This document shows, in pieces, positions 25,929 through 33,772 of a stretch of 64,000 bases of DNA. Each line of letters starts with the position of its first letter. Position 1 is the stretch's first letter. The position numbers were made by a program, and so were the translations under genes. Source of the stretch: a virus; the IMG/VR virus record IMGVR_UViG_3300007539_000018, positions 1 through 64,000 of that record. One strand, 5' to 3'. The notes under the pieces were generated by a model. It was not told where the DNA came from. It ran no database searches and was given only the letters and a program-made list of their open reading frames with translations.

Positions 25929-26128
25929 TCATCCACCTCGTTTTTAAGTGTTTTATTATATGCTTTAATGAAATTTTCTTCTGCATATTGCATTACTTCT
26001 TCATCACTTAAAGATATATCAATGCCTAAAATTTCAGATAGTTCTTGAGTTGCTTTTTGTCTTTCTTGTTGGATTTTTAAATACTTTTTAAACTCGCTTA
26101 TTTGAAGTAAGGCTAAGGTATTGTCCAT
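25904..26128 (-). CDS. Small helical protein of the neck region
   Basis: A 74-residue, charged, largely helical protein (FKKYLKIQQERQKATQELSEIL, then EEVMQYAEENFIKAYN). It sits between a tagged Pro/Gln-rich protein and the terminator-like protein. Size and place suggest a neck or head-tail joining component. Not recognised. Confidence 0.5.
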   Translation of the reverse strand: MDNTLALLQISEFKKYLKIQQERQKATQELSEILGIDISLSDEEVMQYAEENFIKAYNKTLKNEVDEWMKSAFL

Positions 26129-26132
26129 ATTA

Positions 26133-26726
26133 TCATCCTTGAGTAACTGGTTTATTTGGATTTTTTCGGGCTTCCTCTAATTGATATTCTCTTTTTTGTT
26201 CCGGTGTCATCATTCTCATCATTTCTTGTCTTGTTCTATCAACTATTGCTTGATTTTTGCCCTGTCGTTTAATGTTTTTTGCTTCTTTTCTTCTTTGAAG
26301 TGTAGCCTTAACTCTATCACTAAGTTTTTTCTTTTGTTGGGCATTTGCCGGTTGTTGTGGTTTTTTGTAACCTTGTAGTGTTCGTCGTTGTGGTGGTGGT
26401 GGTGTTTGTTGTTGTTGTTGAATATTAGCAGGTAATGGAGTTGATTGAGTAGTAGCAACATTATTTACACCTGCTGGTAATTTTGGAGGCTGTTGAGAAG
26501 GTAATTTCTTTTTAGGTGGTGGCGGTGGTGGTGGTGATTGTTCTGGTAGTGGTACTTGATTTGGTTTTTGTTTGGCAGCAGCAATAGCAGCATTTAATTT
26601 ATCTTCAGTTAATTGTCCTGTTATCTTCATGTGTGCATTTGGGTCAGCAGTTACTTTGTAAAGTTCCCTAATCAAACCTTCCATGTTTTTTACTCTTGTT
26701 TGTTTTATTAAATCAAACCAATCCAT
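26133..26726 (-). CDS. Tagged Pro/Gln-rich disordered protein
   Basis: ATG 26726 is chosen over the upstream TTG because an AAGGTG site stands seven bases before it. The protein then begins with the shared tag, MDWFDLIK. Residues about 60-130 are low complexity with runs of seven Pro and five Gln. The end is basic and helical (RRKEAKNIKRQ and MTPEQKREYQLEEARK). It is far from the main tag cluster, inside the neck genes, so the tag is not just a local duplication. Function unknown; a packaged or scaffold-associated protein is proposed. Confidence 0.65.
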   Translation of the reverse strand: MDWFDLIKQTRVKNMEGLIRELYKVTADPNAHMKITGQLTEDKLNAAIAAAKQKPNQVPLPEQSPPPPPPPKKKLPSQQPPKLPAGVNNVATTQSTPLPANIQQQQQTPPPPQRRTLQGYKKPQQPANAQQKKKLSDRVKATLQRRKEAKNIKRQGKNQAIVDRTRQEMMRMMTPEQKREYQLEEARKNPNKPVTQG

Positions 26727-26737
26727 TTCATTCACCT

Positions 26738-27856
26738 TCAATCAATTAAGAAAACCAAGTCGGCCTTGCCCTTGAGTATATCATCTGCTTCCTTCTTGAG
26801 TATATCATACTTTTCCTTCGTTGAAATATTACTACCCGTTTCAGCGATTAGAATTGTTTGGTCGTCATGTCTAAGCAATTCTGCCGCTACTAACATTGTT
26901 GCGGCTTTGTGTATTGCAGACGGAACACGATTACTACCTGCAATATAAGTACAAATGATTGAATTTTGTGTATGGTAAGGATAGTCTCTTAAAAAGAAAA
27001 TACGCCCTTCATCCCCTATTGCCCAAAAAGAACCAAGTCTCTTCATATCCTGCATATCTGTGAACGCAACCGACTGGGTGCTTGAGGTTTCACCCGCCTT
27101 ATCAGCAAGTGTGATAGTACAATATGAGCCATCCTCGCCCGCTAAAAGGCTAGAAATGTTCACTTTGTTGCCATTATCGGGGTCTGTGCTAGCATAAAAG
27201 AAATCACTTATGTTTAACCCATTAGGTGAAGAAGTCAATACTTTGTCCCTTGTTGCACCTGTAAACTGTGCGGTCTTTGATGGGTATTCTTCATTGATTA
27301 AATGACATATTTCTTGAGCCGTTGTTTTAGAACCAAACCCATTATGGAAAGTATTGTGTGCTGATAATGAACCTTCAGCATGGTGATACAATACCCAAGA
27401 ATCTCCACTATTAGGTAATTGTAATGTAATACTTCTTAAGTCTTTATATCCTGTTGTATCTAAAGTTAAACTGGCTTGAGCAGAAGCAAGTTCTTGATAA
27501 CTATTTCCTTGCCAAACTTGTAATGAAATTACCTTCTTTAATTTTAAAGTATCTAATTGAACAAAACCTACATATCCACCATAGTATGATTGCATAGGGT
27601 GTCTAATAAATTCAAAGTTATGAAATTCATTTCTGTAAATAATTGGCCGATAAGAACGCTTTACCTTGTCATCAATAATACCTTCAATGTTCTTTATGAT
27701 TGCGCCAATTTGCGCTTGAGTTGGATAAGTAGAAGTTGAAAATGCAGGTATTTGTAACATGTTTGAAACTGCATCTTTATCAGTATAATATCCACTACCT
27801 GTTGAATAATCAACATTGATTGCTGTATAGTCGCTTGGGGAGGATGCAATTGCCAT
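26738..27856 (-). CDS. Head-tail connector (adaptor) protein
   Basis: The 372-residue protein has an N-terminal helical part (AQIGAIIKNIEGIIDDKVKR) and a C-terminal helix set SAIHKAATMLVAAELLRHDD, the hallmark of gp6/gp15-like head completion adaptors. A beta-rich insertion of about 200 residues lies between them (from VISLQVWQG through SILLAGEDG-like strands). Position between head and tail genes supports it. The insertion makes it larger than the usual 100-180 residues. Confidence 0.68.
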   Translation of the reverse strand: MAIASSPSDYTAINVDYSTGSGYYTDKDAVSNMLQIPAFSTSTYPTQAQIGAIIKNIEGIIDDKVKRSYRPIIYRNEFHNFEFIRHPMQSYYGGYVGFVQLDTLKLKKVISLQVWQGNSYQELASAQASLTLDTTGYKDLRSITLQLPNSGDSWVLYHHAEGSLSAHNTFHNGFGSKTTAQEICHLINEEYPSKTAQFTGATRDKVLTSSPNGLNISDFFYASTDPDNGNKVNISSLLAGEDGSYCTITLADKAGETSSTQSVAFTDMQDMKRLGSFWAIGDEGRIFFLRDYPYHTQNSIICTYIAGSNRVPSAIHKAATMLVAAELLRHDDQTILIAETGSNISTKEKYDILKKEADDILKGKADLVFLID

Positions 27857-27867
27857 TTTTAATCACC

Positions 27868-29805
27868 TTATGCTAATGAGTTCTCTAAAGTCTTAAATGC
27901 TCTTTTAGTTGAGTCTATAAATGATTTTACGGATTTAATATCCCCGCTATTGTATTTTTGCCCATAAACAGACCTTTGTTTATCTTTAGTGTCAAGCCCA
28001 ATATTTGCGGCTTTTGTTTCTATTCTATGAGTAGCATTGACTAAGGAAGGAGATTGAAAAGTGTAAGTAGTGGTCGCCTTTTTTTTCTGCTTATCCATTA
28101 TTTCGTTTCCCTTTTTGTCTTTCTTTCCAGTTTTATATTCCACATATTTAGTTATAATTTTCTCTATTTTTATTTCTATTTCGTATAAAGCCCCATAGTC
28201 TCTAAGGGCTTCTGAAAAAGTAGATTTTATATACGGTTTCAACTTCCTTTTAAATGCTTCTTTTGCATCTTTATTGCTAAAAGCAGTCGAAGTAACAGTA
28301 ACATTAGTTTTTTCTTTTAAATCTTCTAGTTTTGATTGTACATATTCATCCATTGGGTCAGTAACACTTTCTTTTCGCCATTGTTTAAGTTTTTCTATTT
28401 CTGACTTCATCCATGATTTGAGATTTTTTACCTCACCAATATATGTTTTATAAAAGGCTTTACCTTCTTTCCTAGAATCGCTTAACGCTTTAATTCTTTT
28501 TACTACTTTTAACATTTCGGTATTAGCAACCATATTAAGAAGAGTTACTTTTTTTCCATCTACTATCCCTAAATCATTAATACGATTAAAGTTAGGAAGA
28601 ATGTATTCTCCCCTAGAGACTATTTTTTTTCTTGTGCCTTTTGGTTTTTCAATTGTCTTTTTTTCACCAGTTTTAGTTTTATAAGTAACTTTATTTTCTC
28701 TCCATTTTGGATTTTGAGGTTTTCCGAATGGAGAGAAAAATTGATTTATTATTTTTTGTTCTTCTTTATTGTATTGAGTTTCAAATTTATCTGCTGTTTG
28801 TATTTTTCCAACCGTTAATTCGGCATCTATCACTTTTAGTTTATTAGAATACAGCATAATATATGAAGATATTGTATCATTTAATTTGGAATTGGTTAAT
28901 CCTGTCATTTTTGTAGCATCTAGAGATAATCCACCACTAAACTTAGCACTTAATACTTCTTTATTTGGGGTTTTGTTTAAAAATTGAGTTTCAAATATAT
29001 TGGAGGTTTGATTTCCAGAATTATAATTTTCAGCAGTTAAAGAACCCCCCGATATTTCCTGCCCTCTATAACTATCTTGTTTTTTGTCTTTGATAGAAGT
29101 AGTTTCAATTCCACCTCTTCCTTTTCTTTTGACAGAACGAGATTCCATCAAAGAAATAGGGGCATATCCTAATTCTTTAAGGTAAGCAATCTTGCTATTA
29201 GGCATAGGGTTTTCAGGATTATTAAAATCTAGTTCTTTAAATCGTATAGAGCGTAACTCAACAATAGTTACTTTTCCTTTTTTCCCTTGTATTTTGTCTG
29301 GGCCTAAAACATTTACTTCGGTACTACTACCCTTTTTTTTACCGATATATTTACTGTATTCTTGGAATTTTTTATCGGGCATCCCTTTTCTTTTTTCATC
29401 TTTTGCTTCTTTAGAAGTATCAGGATTGTTTAAGGTAAGAGAAAGATTACTATTTAAATCTTTAACAGTGAAGTTACCCTTAGTGTTTTTTAGTCGCTCT
29501 AATGCTTTTTTCCCAGAACTACTCAATTCTATATTATGGGTAGCAATTATTTCTTCAAGGGGAGTGGTTTCTATTGAAGTTATTGCTGAATTATATATTT
29601 TAATGTATTGGTTTTTGTTTTTACCTTCCCAATTTAATATATTAACTTGTTCCATTTCATCTAAAGATAACAATTGTGCTATCTTCCTATGTGATTTATC
29701 TTTATTTACTAAATACCCACGAAGTAAAAACAGAACCATTTCTTTTTCAATAGTATTTTTATCTAAAGAAATTTCTTGGCCCGTTCTTGAGTATTTGATT
29801 TGCAA
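27868..29805 (-). CDS. Large Lys-rich virion protein of unknown function
   Basis: A 645-residue protein, very rich in Lys, Glu, Thr and Asn. It starts at TTG because no earlier ATG fits; the first internal ATG is at residue 23. It has helical stretches (SEIEKLKQWRKESVTD) and a repeated basic KTGKKDKKG motif, with no recognised domain. Located among head completion genes. One of four such large unknown proteins in the late block. Confidence 0.6.
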   Translation of the reverse strand: MQIKYSRTGQEISLDKNTIEKEMVLFLLRGYLVNKDKSHRKIAQLLSLDEMEQVNILNWEGKNKNQYIKIYNSAITSIETTPLEEIIATHNIELSSSGKKALERLKNTKGNFTVKDLNSNLSLTLNNPDTSKEAKDEKRKGMPDKKFQEYSKYIGKKKGSSTEVNVLGPDKIQGKKGKVTIVELRSIRFKELDFNNPENPMPNSKIAYLKELGYAPISLMESRSVKRKGRGGIETTSIKDKKQDSYRGQEISGGSLTAENYNSGNQTSNIFETQFLNKTPNKEVLSAKFSGGLSLDATKMTGLTNSKLNDTISSYIMLYSNKLKVIDAELTVGKIQTADKFETQYNKEEQKIINQFFSPFGKPQNPKWRENKVTYKTKTGEKKTIEKPKGTRKKIVSRGEYILPNFNRINDLGIVDGKKVTLLNMVANTEMLKVVKRIKALSDSRKEGKAFYKTYIGEVKNLKSWMKSEIEKLKQWRKESVTDPMDEYVQSKLEDLKEKTNVTVTSTAFSNKDAKEAFKRKLKPYIKSTFSEALRDYGALYEIEIKIEKIITKYVEYKTGKKDKKGNEIMDKQKKKATTTYTFQSPSLVNATHRIETKAANIGLDTKDKQRSVYGQKYNSGDIKSVKSFIDSTKRAFKTLENSLA

Positions 29806-29816
29806 GGCTAATCAAC

Positions 29817-30482
29817 TCACATTAACCATTTAGCCCAAGCCGCACCTTTTTGAATGGCTGAACCTAAATGTAATCCGCTTGAAGGTGGCTCATAACTCAT
29901 TTGATTTTGAGCATCAATCCAATATGGCCTTCCATATCCGTCTGTTCCCGATGGGGGAATAGGATAACCCGAACCATTATTTACAGCCCCTTGCATTTGT
30001 TGGTATTGTTGTGTTTGTCCGGTTAATCCGGCCATAGCCATACCTGCTGTTGGCCCTGCGGGGTTCATTCCTCCCATGTTTCCACCTCCGCCAAATCCTT
30101 GAGATTCGAGATATTGTTGCTTCGCAAGTTTGCGTTGATTTACTACTTCTGAGTTAATGGCTGATTGAAGAATCCTTTGAATATCTAAATCAATGTTCTC
30201 TTGAGTGATTCTTTCGTACTCCCTCATAGCATCTGCATCAATGGTTATTTTTGAACCAGTAGTGCTAAAAGATAATTTTGCTAGCATTTGGCTAACTACT
30301 CTCTCTACTACATCTTCCATTAATTTCTCAAATGTAGTTAAAAATTGCTCGCCGTGATATTGAAAAAATTCTTCAACATGATTATCCTGTAAAGATAATA
30401 AGTTATTCACATTTTTAAACTGTTGGTCGTTTTGTGCCTGTACTGCACCCATAACTGCTTTATTGCTTGTTCCAAATACCAT
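29817..30482 (-). CDS. Helical and Gly/Gln-rich structural protein
   Basis: The N-terminal 125 residues are helical (FFQYHGEQFLTTFEKLMEDVVERVV) and the C-terminal half is low complexity with Gly, Met and Gln (GGGGNMGGMNPAGP and QTQQYQQMQG), ending in a short amphipathic helix. Such two-part proteins are usual as head-associated structural or assembly proteins. No specific family is recognised. Confidence 0.55.
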   Translation of the reverse strand: MVFGTSNKAVMGAVQAQNDQQFKNVNNLLSLQDNHVEEFFQYHGEQFLTTFEKLMEDVVERVVSQMLAKLSFSTTGSKITIDADAMREYERITQENIDLDIQRILQSAINSEVVNQRKLAKQQYLESQGFGGGGNMGGMNPAGPTAGMAMAGLTGQTQQYQQMQGAVNNGSGYPIPPSGTDGYGRPYWIDAQNQMSYEPPSSGLHLGSAIQKGAAWAKWLM

Positions 30483-30484
30483 GA

Positions 30485-31114
30485 TTATTCCTCTCCTTTA
30501 CTATTAGTTACCATTGATTGTAGTCTCTTGGTATTAGTCTCTATCTCGGCTATTAGGCGAATTACTTCCGCCATCTCGCTCTCATTATCCTTGACAACGG
30601 GGGGCGTTATAATCCATCCGGTTGATGTCAGCGACAAAACATCTTCTCTCGATAATGTTTGTAATGGGCCACTCTTTAGCATTTGTGGCACTTTAGGTCT
30701 AGGAATGAATGCTTTGAAATCTAATCCATGTTCGTCTGCTAATATCTGTTGTTGTAACATCTCCATTTGTTTATGAAGACTAGCATGTTTAGGACAATAA
30801 GTTCCTCTCATCGGTCTTCCTTTAGTAACATTATCTAATGGAATAGGTGGGCGCAAATAGTCTCCTGCTTCCCAAATATGGTGCATTCCACAAACGACGC
30901 ATCTATCCTTTAGGTTAAACTTATATCCATACTTTACAATAAATTTTTTCTTCTCAGGTAGTAATACTTTTTTAATCTCTTTTAATTGCTTCTTAGGTTT
31001 TAATGCAGTAAAAGAGTATTCTGCGATAGAACCTGCGGCCCTAAACTGTTGTAGTTTAGGTAAAAATATATTCTTTGCTTGTGGGCTATTTATTAAATTC
31101 GGTTGTTGATACAT
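30485..31114 (-). CDS. Zinc-binding head-region protein
   Basis: A 209-residue protein with a CVVCGMHH motif and, about 36 residues on, YCPKH, giving a CxxC..CxxH set that should bind zinc. A basic N-terminal third (KKQLKEIKKVLLPEKKK) precedes it and a helical end follows (MAEVIRLIAEIETNTKRL). It is placed immediately after the GTPase gene in transcription order. Function unknown. Confidence 0.6.
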   Translation of the reverse strand: MYQQPNLINSPQAKNIFLPKLQQFRAAGSIAEYSFTALKPKKQLKEIKKVLLPEKKKFIVKYGYKFNLKDRCVVCGMHHIWEAGDYLRPPIPLDNVTKGRPMRGTYCPKHASLHKQMEMLQQQILADEHGLDFKAFIPRPKVPQMLKSGPLQTLSREDVLSLTSTGWIITPPVVKDNESEMAEVIRLIAEIETNTKRLQSMVTNSKGEE

Positions 31115-31123
31115 AGTTATTCC

Positions 31124-31792
31124 TCAGTAATCTTTTATTAGAGTTGTAATTCCTTTGTAAACCATTTCGGGGTCTGACTTTGCCGAAACAATATATTTGA
31201 ATGTGGGTATTCCTTTATCATTTAATTGTCTCATTCCATACTTAAATGGTTCGTAAATATCATGCTTATCAATTGATTGTCCTTCTCTTAGTGGGTATTT
31301 TTCTCCCCATATATCATATTTATTTGCCCAAATACTTACTGCCATAGGATAATCTACTTCTTTTTTTCTTTTACCATTAGGCCAAACATTAGATGTAATT
31401 GTATCTACTAAAAATTTCCATGCTAATTGGTGGTCTAAGTTGGATGGTGAGTCTAAATGCCTGTGGTCTATCATAAAAATAACATATTTTACTTTACGAG
31501 TTCTCATATCTTTAACCCATTCTTTCCAATACATCGCTTCTCCGCCAATGTCTGCACTTTTTAATGTGTGAGAATCTCCATCAAACTTAACTACTTTTCT
31601 ACTCGCTCTTTCCAAACCAACTGTTCTTTTATTAATTTGTTGGACTTCTCCTCTTGTTCTTAATTGGTAACTTAATGTTGTTTTACCAACCATAGTAGCC
31701 CCATAAACTCCAAAATTAATAGCATGTACTCTTTTATAAAAGGCTACTACTGCTTCTGTAATCAAGATGGCAAATCCTGCCATTACTGACAT
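31124..31792 (-). CDS. Ras/Arf-like small GTPase with N-terminal membrane segment
   Basis: All five G motifs are present in order: G1 GATMVGKT (31-38), a Thr for G2 (T57 in RTVGLER), G3 DIGGE (81-85), G4 NKYD (157-160) and G5 SAK (203-205). The G3-following YWKEWV segment recalls Arf/SRPRB-type GTPases. The first about 20 residues are hydrophobic (MAGFAILITEAVVAFY) and could anchor it in a membrane. It is immediately preceded in the operon by two small membrane proteins. Small GTPases are common in eukaryotes and Asgard archaea and rare in viruses. It may regulate membrane-linked assembly or act on the host; that is inference. Confidence 0.82.
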   Translation of the reverse strand: MSVMAGFAILITEAVVAFYKRVHAINFGVYGATMVGKTTLSYQLRTRGEVQQINKRTVGLERASRKVVKFDGDSHTLKSADIGGEAMYWKEWVKDMRTRKVKYVIFMIDHRHLDSPSNLDHQLAWKFLVDTITSNVWPNGKRKKEVDYPMAVSIWANKYDIWGEKYPLREGQSIDKHDIYEPFKYGMRQLNDKGIPTFKYIVSAKSDPEMVYKGITTLIKDY

Positions 31793-31996
31793 TTAATGAC
31801 CTCCAAATATAGACTTAAAAAAGGAAATCAAAGAACCCATAATATTGACATCGAAGACACCCATTATGTTTCCTATAAGTAATGCTGATAATGTGGCACA
31901 ACTGCCCCAAAACCATGCTCTCATTCTCATAAAAAAAATATCAGCAGAATGCGCCCTTGATTGATTGTATGCGTAATCCGAGTCGGAGAATCCCAT
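31793..31996 (-). CDS. Small membrane protein upstream of GTPase
   Basis: ATG 31996 follows a TTGGAGACAT site; the longer TTG form would bury that site. The 67-residue protein has a charged N-terminus and a hydrophobic zone around WFWGSCATLSALLIGNIMG, then a second weak amphipathic helix (LISFFKSIFGG). It abuts the GTPase gene by a single base, so the two are likely made together. Confidence 0.6.
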   Translation of the reverse strand: MGFSDSDYAYNQSRAHSADIFFMRMRAWFWGSCATLSALLIGNIMGVFDVNIMGSLISFFKSIFGGH

Positions 31997-32024
31997 TATG
32001 TCTCCAAGAACCAATTAAATCACC

Positions 32025-32438
32025 TCATTGTTGAATAGTAGCCAAAAACTCGTTTGGTATTTGACTCTCTTCAAATGAAGCGGTTGAATTTTCGGGATAA
32101 ACATTGTTCCATGAATCCCGCTTATTTACTCCGTATTGTTTCATGCTTTCACGAAGTTTTTGTTTAATTTGTTGTTCTCTAGCAACCCTTTGAAAATGTG
32201 CTTCAATTTGCCTATCTAGTAATTTAATTTCAATTCTATCGTTAAGAGATAAGTCGAATAGTGCTTTCATAACCATAATGCCACCAACTGTAATCAGCCC
32301 AAATAAGACCGAGTGTGCTAATGGGCCATAAGGAAAATTAAGACCATATGCTGAATAGAAATAAACATTTGCCCCACTGACTGTTCCGACAAATAAAATT
32401 GTCATAACTAATCGAGTATCGTTATTTAATGCCGCCAT
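32025..32438 (-). CDS. Two-span membrane protein with cytoplasmic tail
   Basis: A 137-residue protein. Two hydrophobic spans (VMTILFVGTVSGANVYFYS, and SVLFGLITVGGIMVMKAL) are followed by a charged helical tail (LDRQIEAHFQRVAREQQIKQKL). It sits directly upstream of a second membrane protein and the GTPase, forming a three-gene membrane set. No family recognised. Confidence 0.62.
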   Translation of the reverse strand: MAALNNDTRLVMTILFVGTVSGANVYFYSAYGLNFPYGPLAHSVLFGLITVGGIMVMKALFDLSLNDRIEIKLLDRQIEAHFQRVAREQQIKQKLRESMKQYGVNKRDSWNNVYPENSTASFEESQIPNEFLATIQQ

Positions 32439-32447
32439 TAAATCACC

Positions 32448-32726
32448 TCAAGCAAACTCAATAGACACGGCTACTGCACCACTGACTTCTTCAAAGTATA
32501 AGCCATTAGTGCATAATACACCATGCATGTCAAATTCAACCGTTTGATTAGCAGATAAAGTCATTCTTGCGATTTCTTTACCACTAGCGGCTGTATTGTC
32601 ATATACTTTAATTACTGCCGCTGAACCACCGACTTCTGTTGCATGAATGCTAATTAGTTTAACTTGGCCTGTTACAACCAATTTATTTTCTGTTAAAACA
32701 CCGCTACTTCTACAACCTGCCGCCAT
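32448..32726 (-). CDS. Small beta-sandwich protein, capsid decoration candidate
   Basis: A 92-residue protein made of alternating strands (KLISIHATEVGG, AAVIKVYDNTAASG, VEFDMHGVLCTNGLYFEE). Small beta-rich proteins near the capsid gene are common as capsid surface or head-fibre proteins. It is one of three such small proteins here (also 33142 and 33494). Confidence 0.55.
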   Translation of the reverse strand: MAAGCRSSGVLTENKLVVTGQVKLISIHATEVGGSAAVIKVYDNTAASGKEIARMTLSANQTVEFDMHGVLCTNGLYFEEVSGAVAVSIEFA

Positions 32727-32783
32727 AATACCACTTCGCTAATTGGAGGAAGTCGCCCCCTCCTATTTAATGTGTCGGTCTAT

Positions 32784-33131
32784 TCACTTCTTTGAAGAAG
32801 ACTTAGGCTTGGTTTCAGCCTTTGTTTTCTTAAGAGAAGTCTTTGGTAGAATTGTTCTCTTAGGAGCAGGAAGTAATTCTTCAAGCAATTGCTTACTTGA
32901 TGAAATTTCTTTACCCATTTCCGTAGAAAATACCTGTAAAAACCTTTCGTTTAATTCTAACAATTCGTCTTTATCTTCTTCACCAAAAACAAAGAAATAA
33001 TTTGGGTCAGAAAGACGGATAGCCGCCCATTTTACCGGAACGGCTACCCCTTCTTCCCTCGTAATTTCTTGTTTTGGGTTGATGTAAAGCCGACGAATTG
33101 ATGAATTATCACTCAATCGAACTGTTACCAT
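32784..33131 (-). CDS. Small head-region protein with basic tail
   Basis: A 115-residue protein; the N-terminal 60 residues are beta-rich (MVTVRLSDNSSIRRLYI) and the last 35 are Lys/Pro/Ser-rich (KKTKAETKPKSSSKK). A GAGGTGAATTG site precedes the start. It lies between small beta-rich capsid proteins; probably a structural or DNA-contacting head protein. Confidence 0.5.
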   Translation of the reverse strand: MVTVRLSDNSSIRRLYINPKQEITREEGVAVPVKWAAIRLSDPNYFFVFGEEDKDELLELNERFLQVFSTEMGKEISSSKQLLEELLPAPKRTILPKTSLKKTKAETKPKSSSKK

Positions 33132-33141
33132 TCAATTCACC

Positions 33142-33483
33142 TCAAAGGTTTCCGTATGCTCGGATTCTAATTGTAGTATCGGTAATATCTCCCGAAGCCT
33201 GTGCATTAGTGCCATCCATAGCAACCATGAATAAGTGAAATCCACCTTCATAAGCCCCTGCCGCTGTGCATTCGGCTACTGCTGAAAAAGTTGCAGGTAA
33301 AGAATTACCCGTAACAGATACAGAAGTAATGCTAGATAACCCTAAAGAACTTGCTGAAATTACTTCTCCACCGGCTGTATAAGCAGTTACGATAATAGAA
33401 GCATCAACGACATATTCATCGCCAACTACCTTTGGTCTAGCAATTCCTTTATGGTCGCCTAATAATGTCAATGTATGTGCCAA
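33142..33483 (-). CDS. Small beta-rich protein, capsid-associated candidate
   Basis: A 113-residue protein composed of strands (VVDASIIVTAYTAGG, SSITSVSVTGNSL, GGFHLFMVAMDG), Ig-like in pattern. It is placed just after the 88-residue protein that follows the capsid gene. Decoration or head-fibre role is inferred from position. Confidence 0.52.
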   Translation of the reverse strand: MAHTLTLLGDHKGIARPKVVGDEYVVDASIIVTAYTAGGEVISASSLGLSSITSVSVTGNSLPATFSAVAECTAAGAYEGGFHLFMVAMDGTNAQASGDITDTTIRIRAYGNL

Positions 33484-33493
33484 TTAAATCACC

Positions 33494-33760
33494 TTACTGC
33501 CCAATTGCGAGCCAATATAATACATCGCCCGATGTCGGGATTACATTTACAGAACCACTTGCGCTTAATGGTAATGTGCTTTTAATTACCGCTGCTGCCG
33601 CTTCTACTGCACTACCCGAATGAGTCAATAACATAGCATCAACCGAAGAAAGTCCGGTTACTATGTCGTCATCTGCCGAGTCTGTCGTTGTCTTTCCAAA
33701 AACCATTTTACGGTTTCCTTCAATCGCCATTTCAAATAATGTTGTTGTTGTCCATGCCAT
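33494..33760 (-). CDS. Small beta-rich protein next to capsid gene
   Basis: An 88-residue protein directly downstream of the major capsid gene, with a helical start (TTLFEMAIEGNRK) and strands at the end (SGSVNVIPTSGDVLYWLAIG). Genes immediately downstream of HK97-type capsid genes often encode decoration proteins, so that is the leading idea. Confidence 0.52.
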   Translation of the reverse strand: MAWTTTTLFEMAIEGNRKMVFGKTTTDSADDDIVTGLSSVDAMLLTHSGSAVEAAAAVIKSTLPLSASGSVNVIPTSGDVLYWLAIGQ

Positions 33761-33772
33761 TCTTAATCACCT

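Noticed and set aside
26243-26461. His/Asn-rich - strand frame over the Pro/Gln-rich protein
   Set aside because: It is the shifted frame of poly-Pro and poly-Gln codons (CCA/CAA read as CAC/AAC), not a separate gene.
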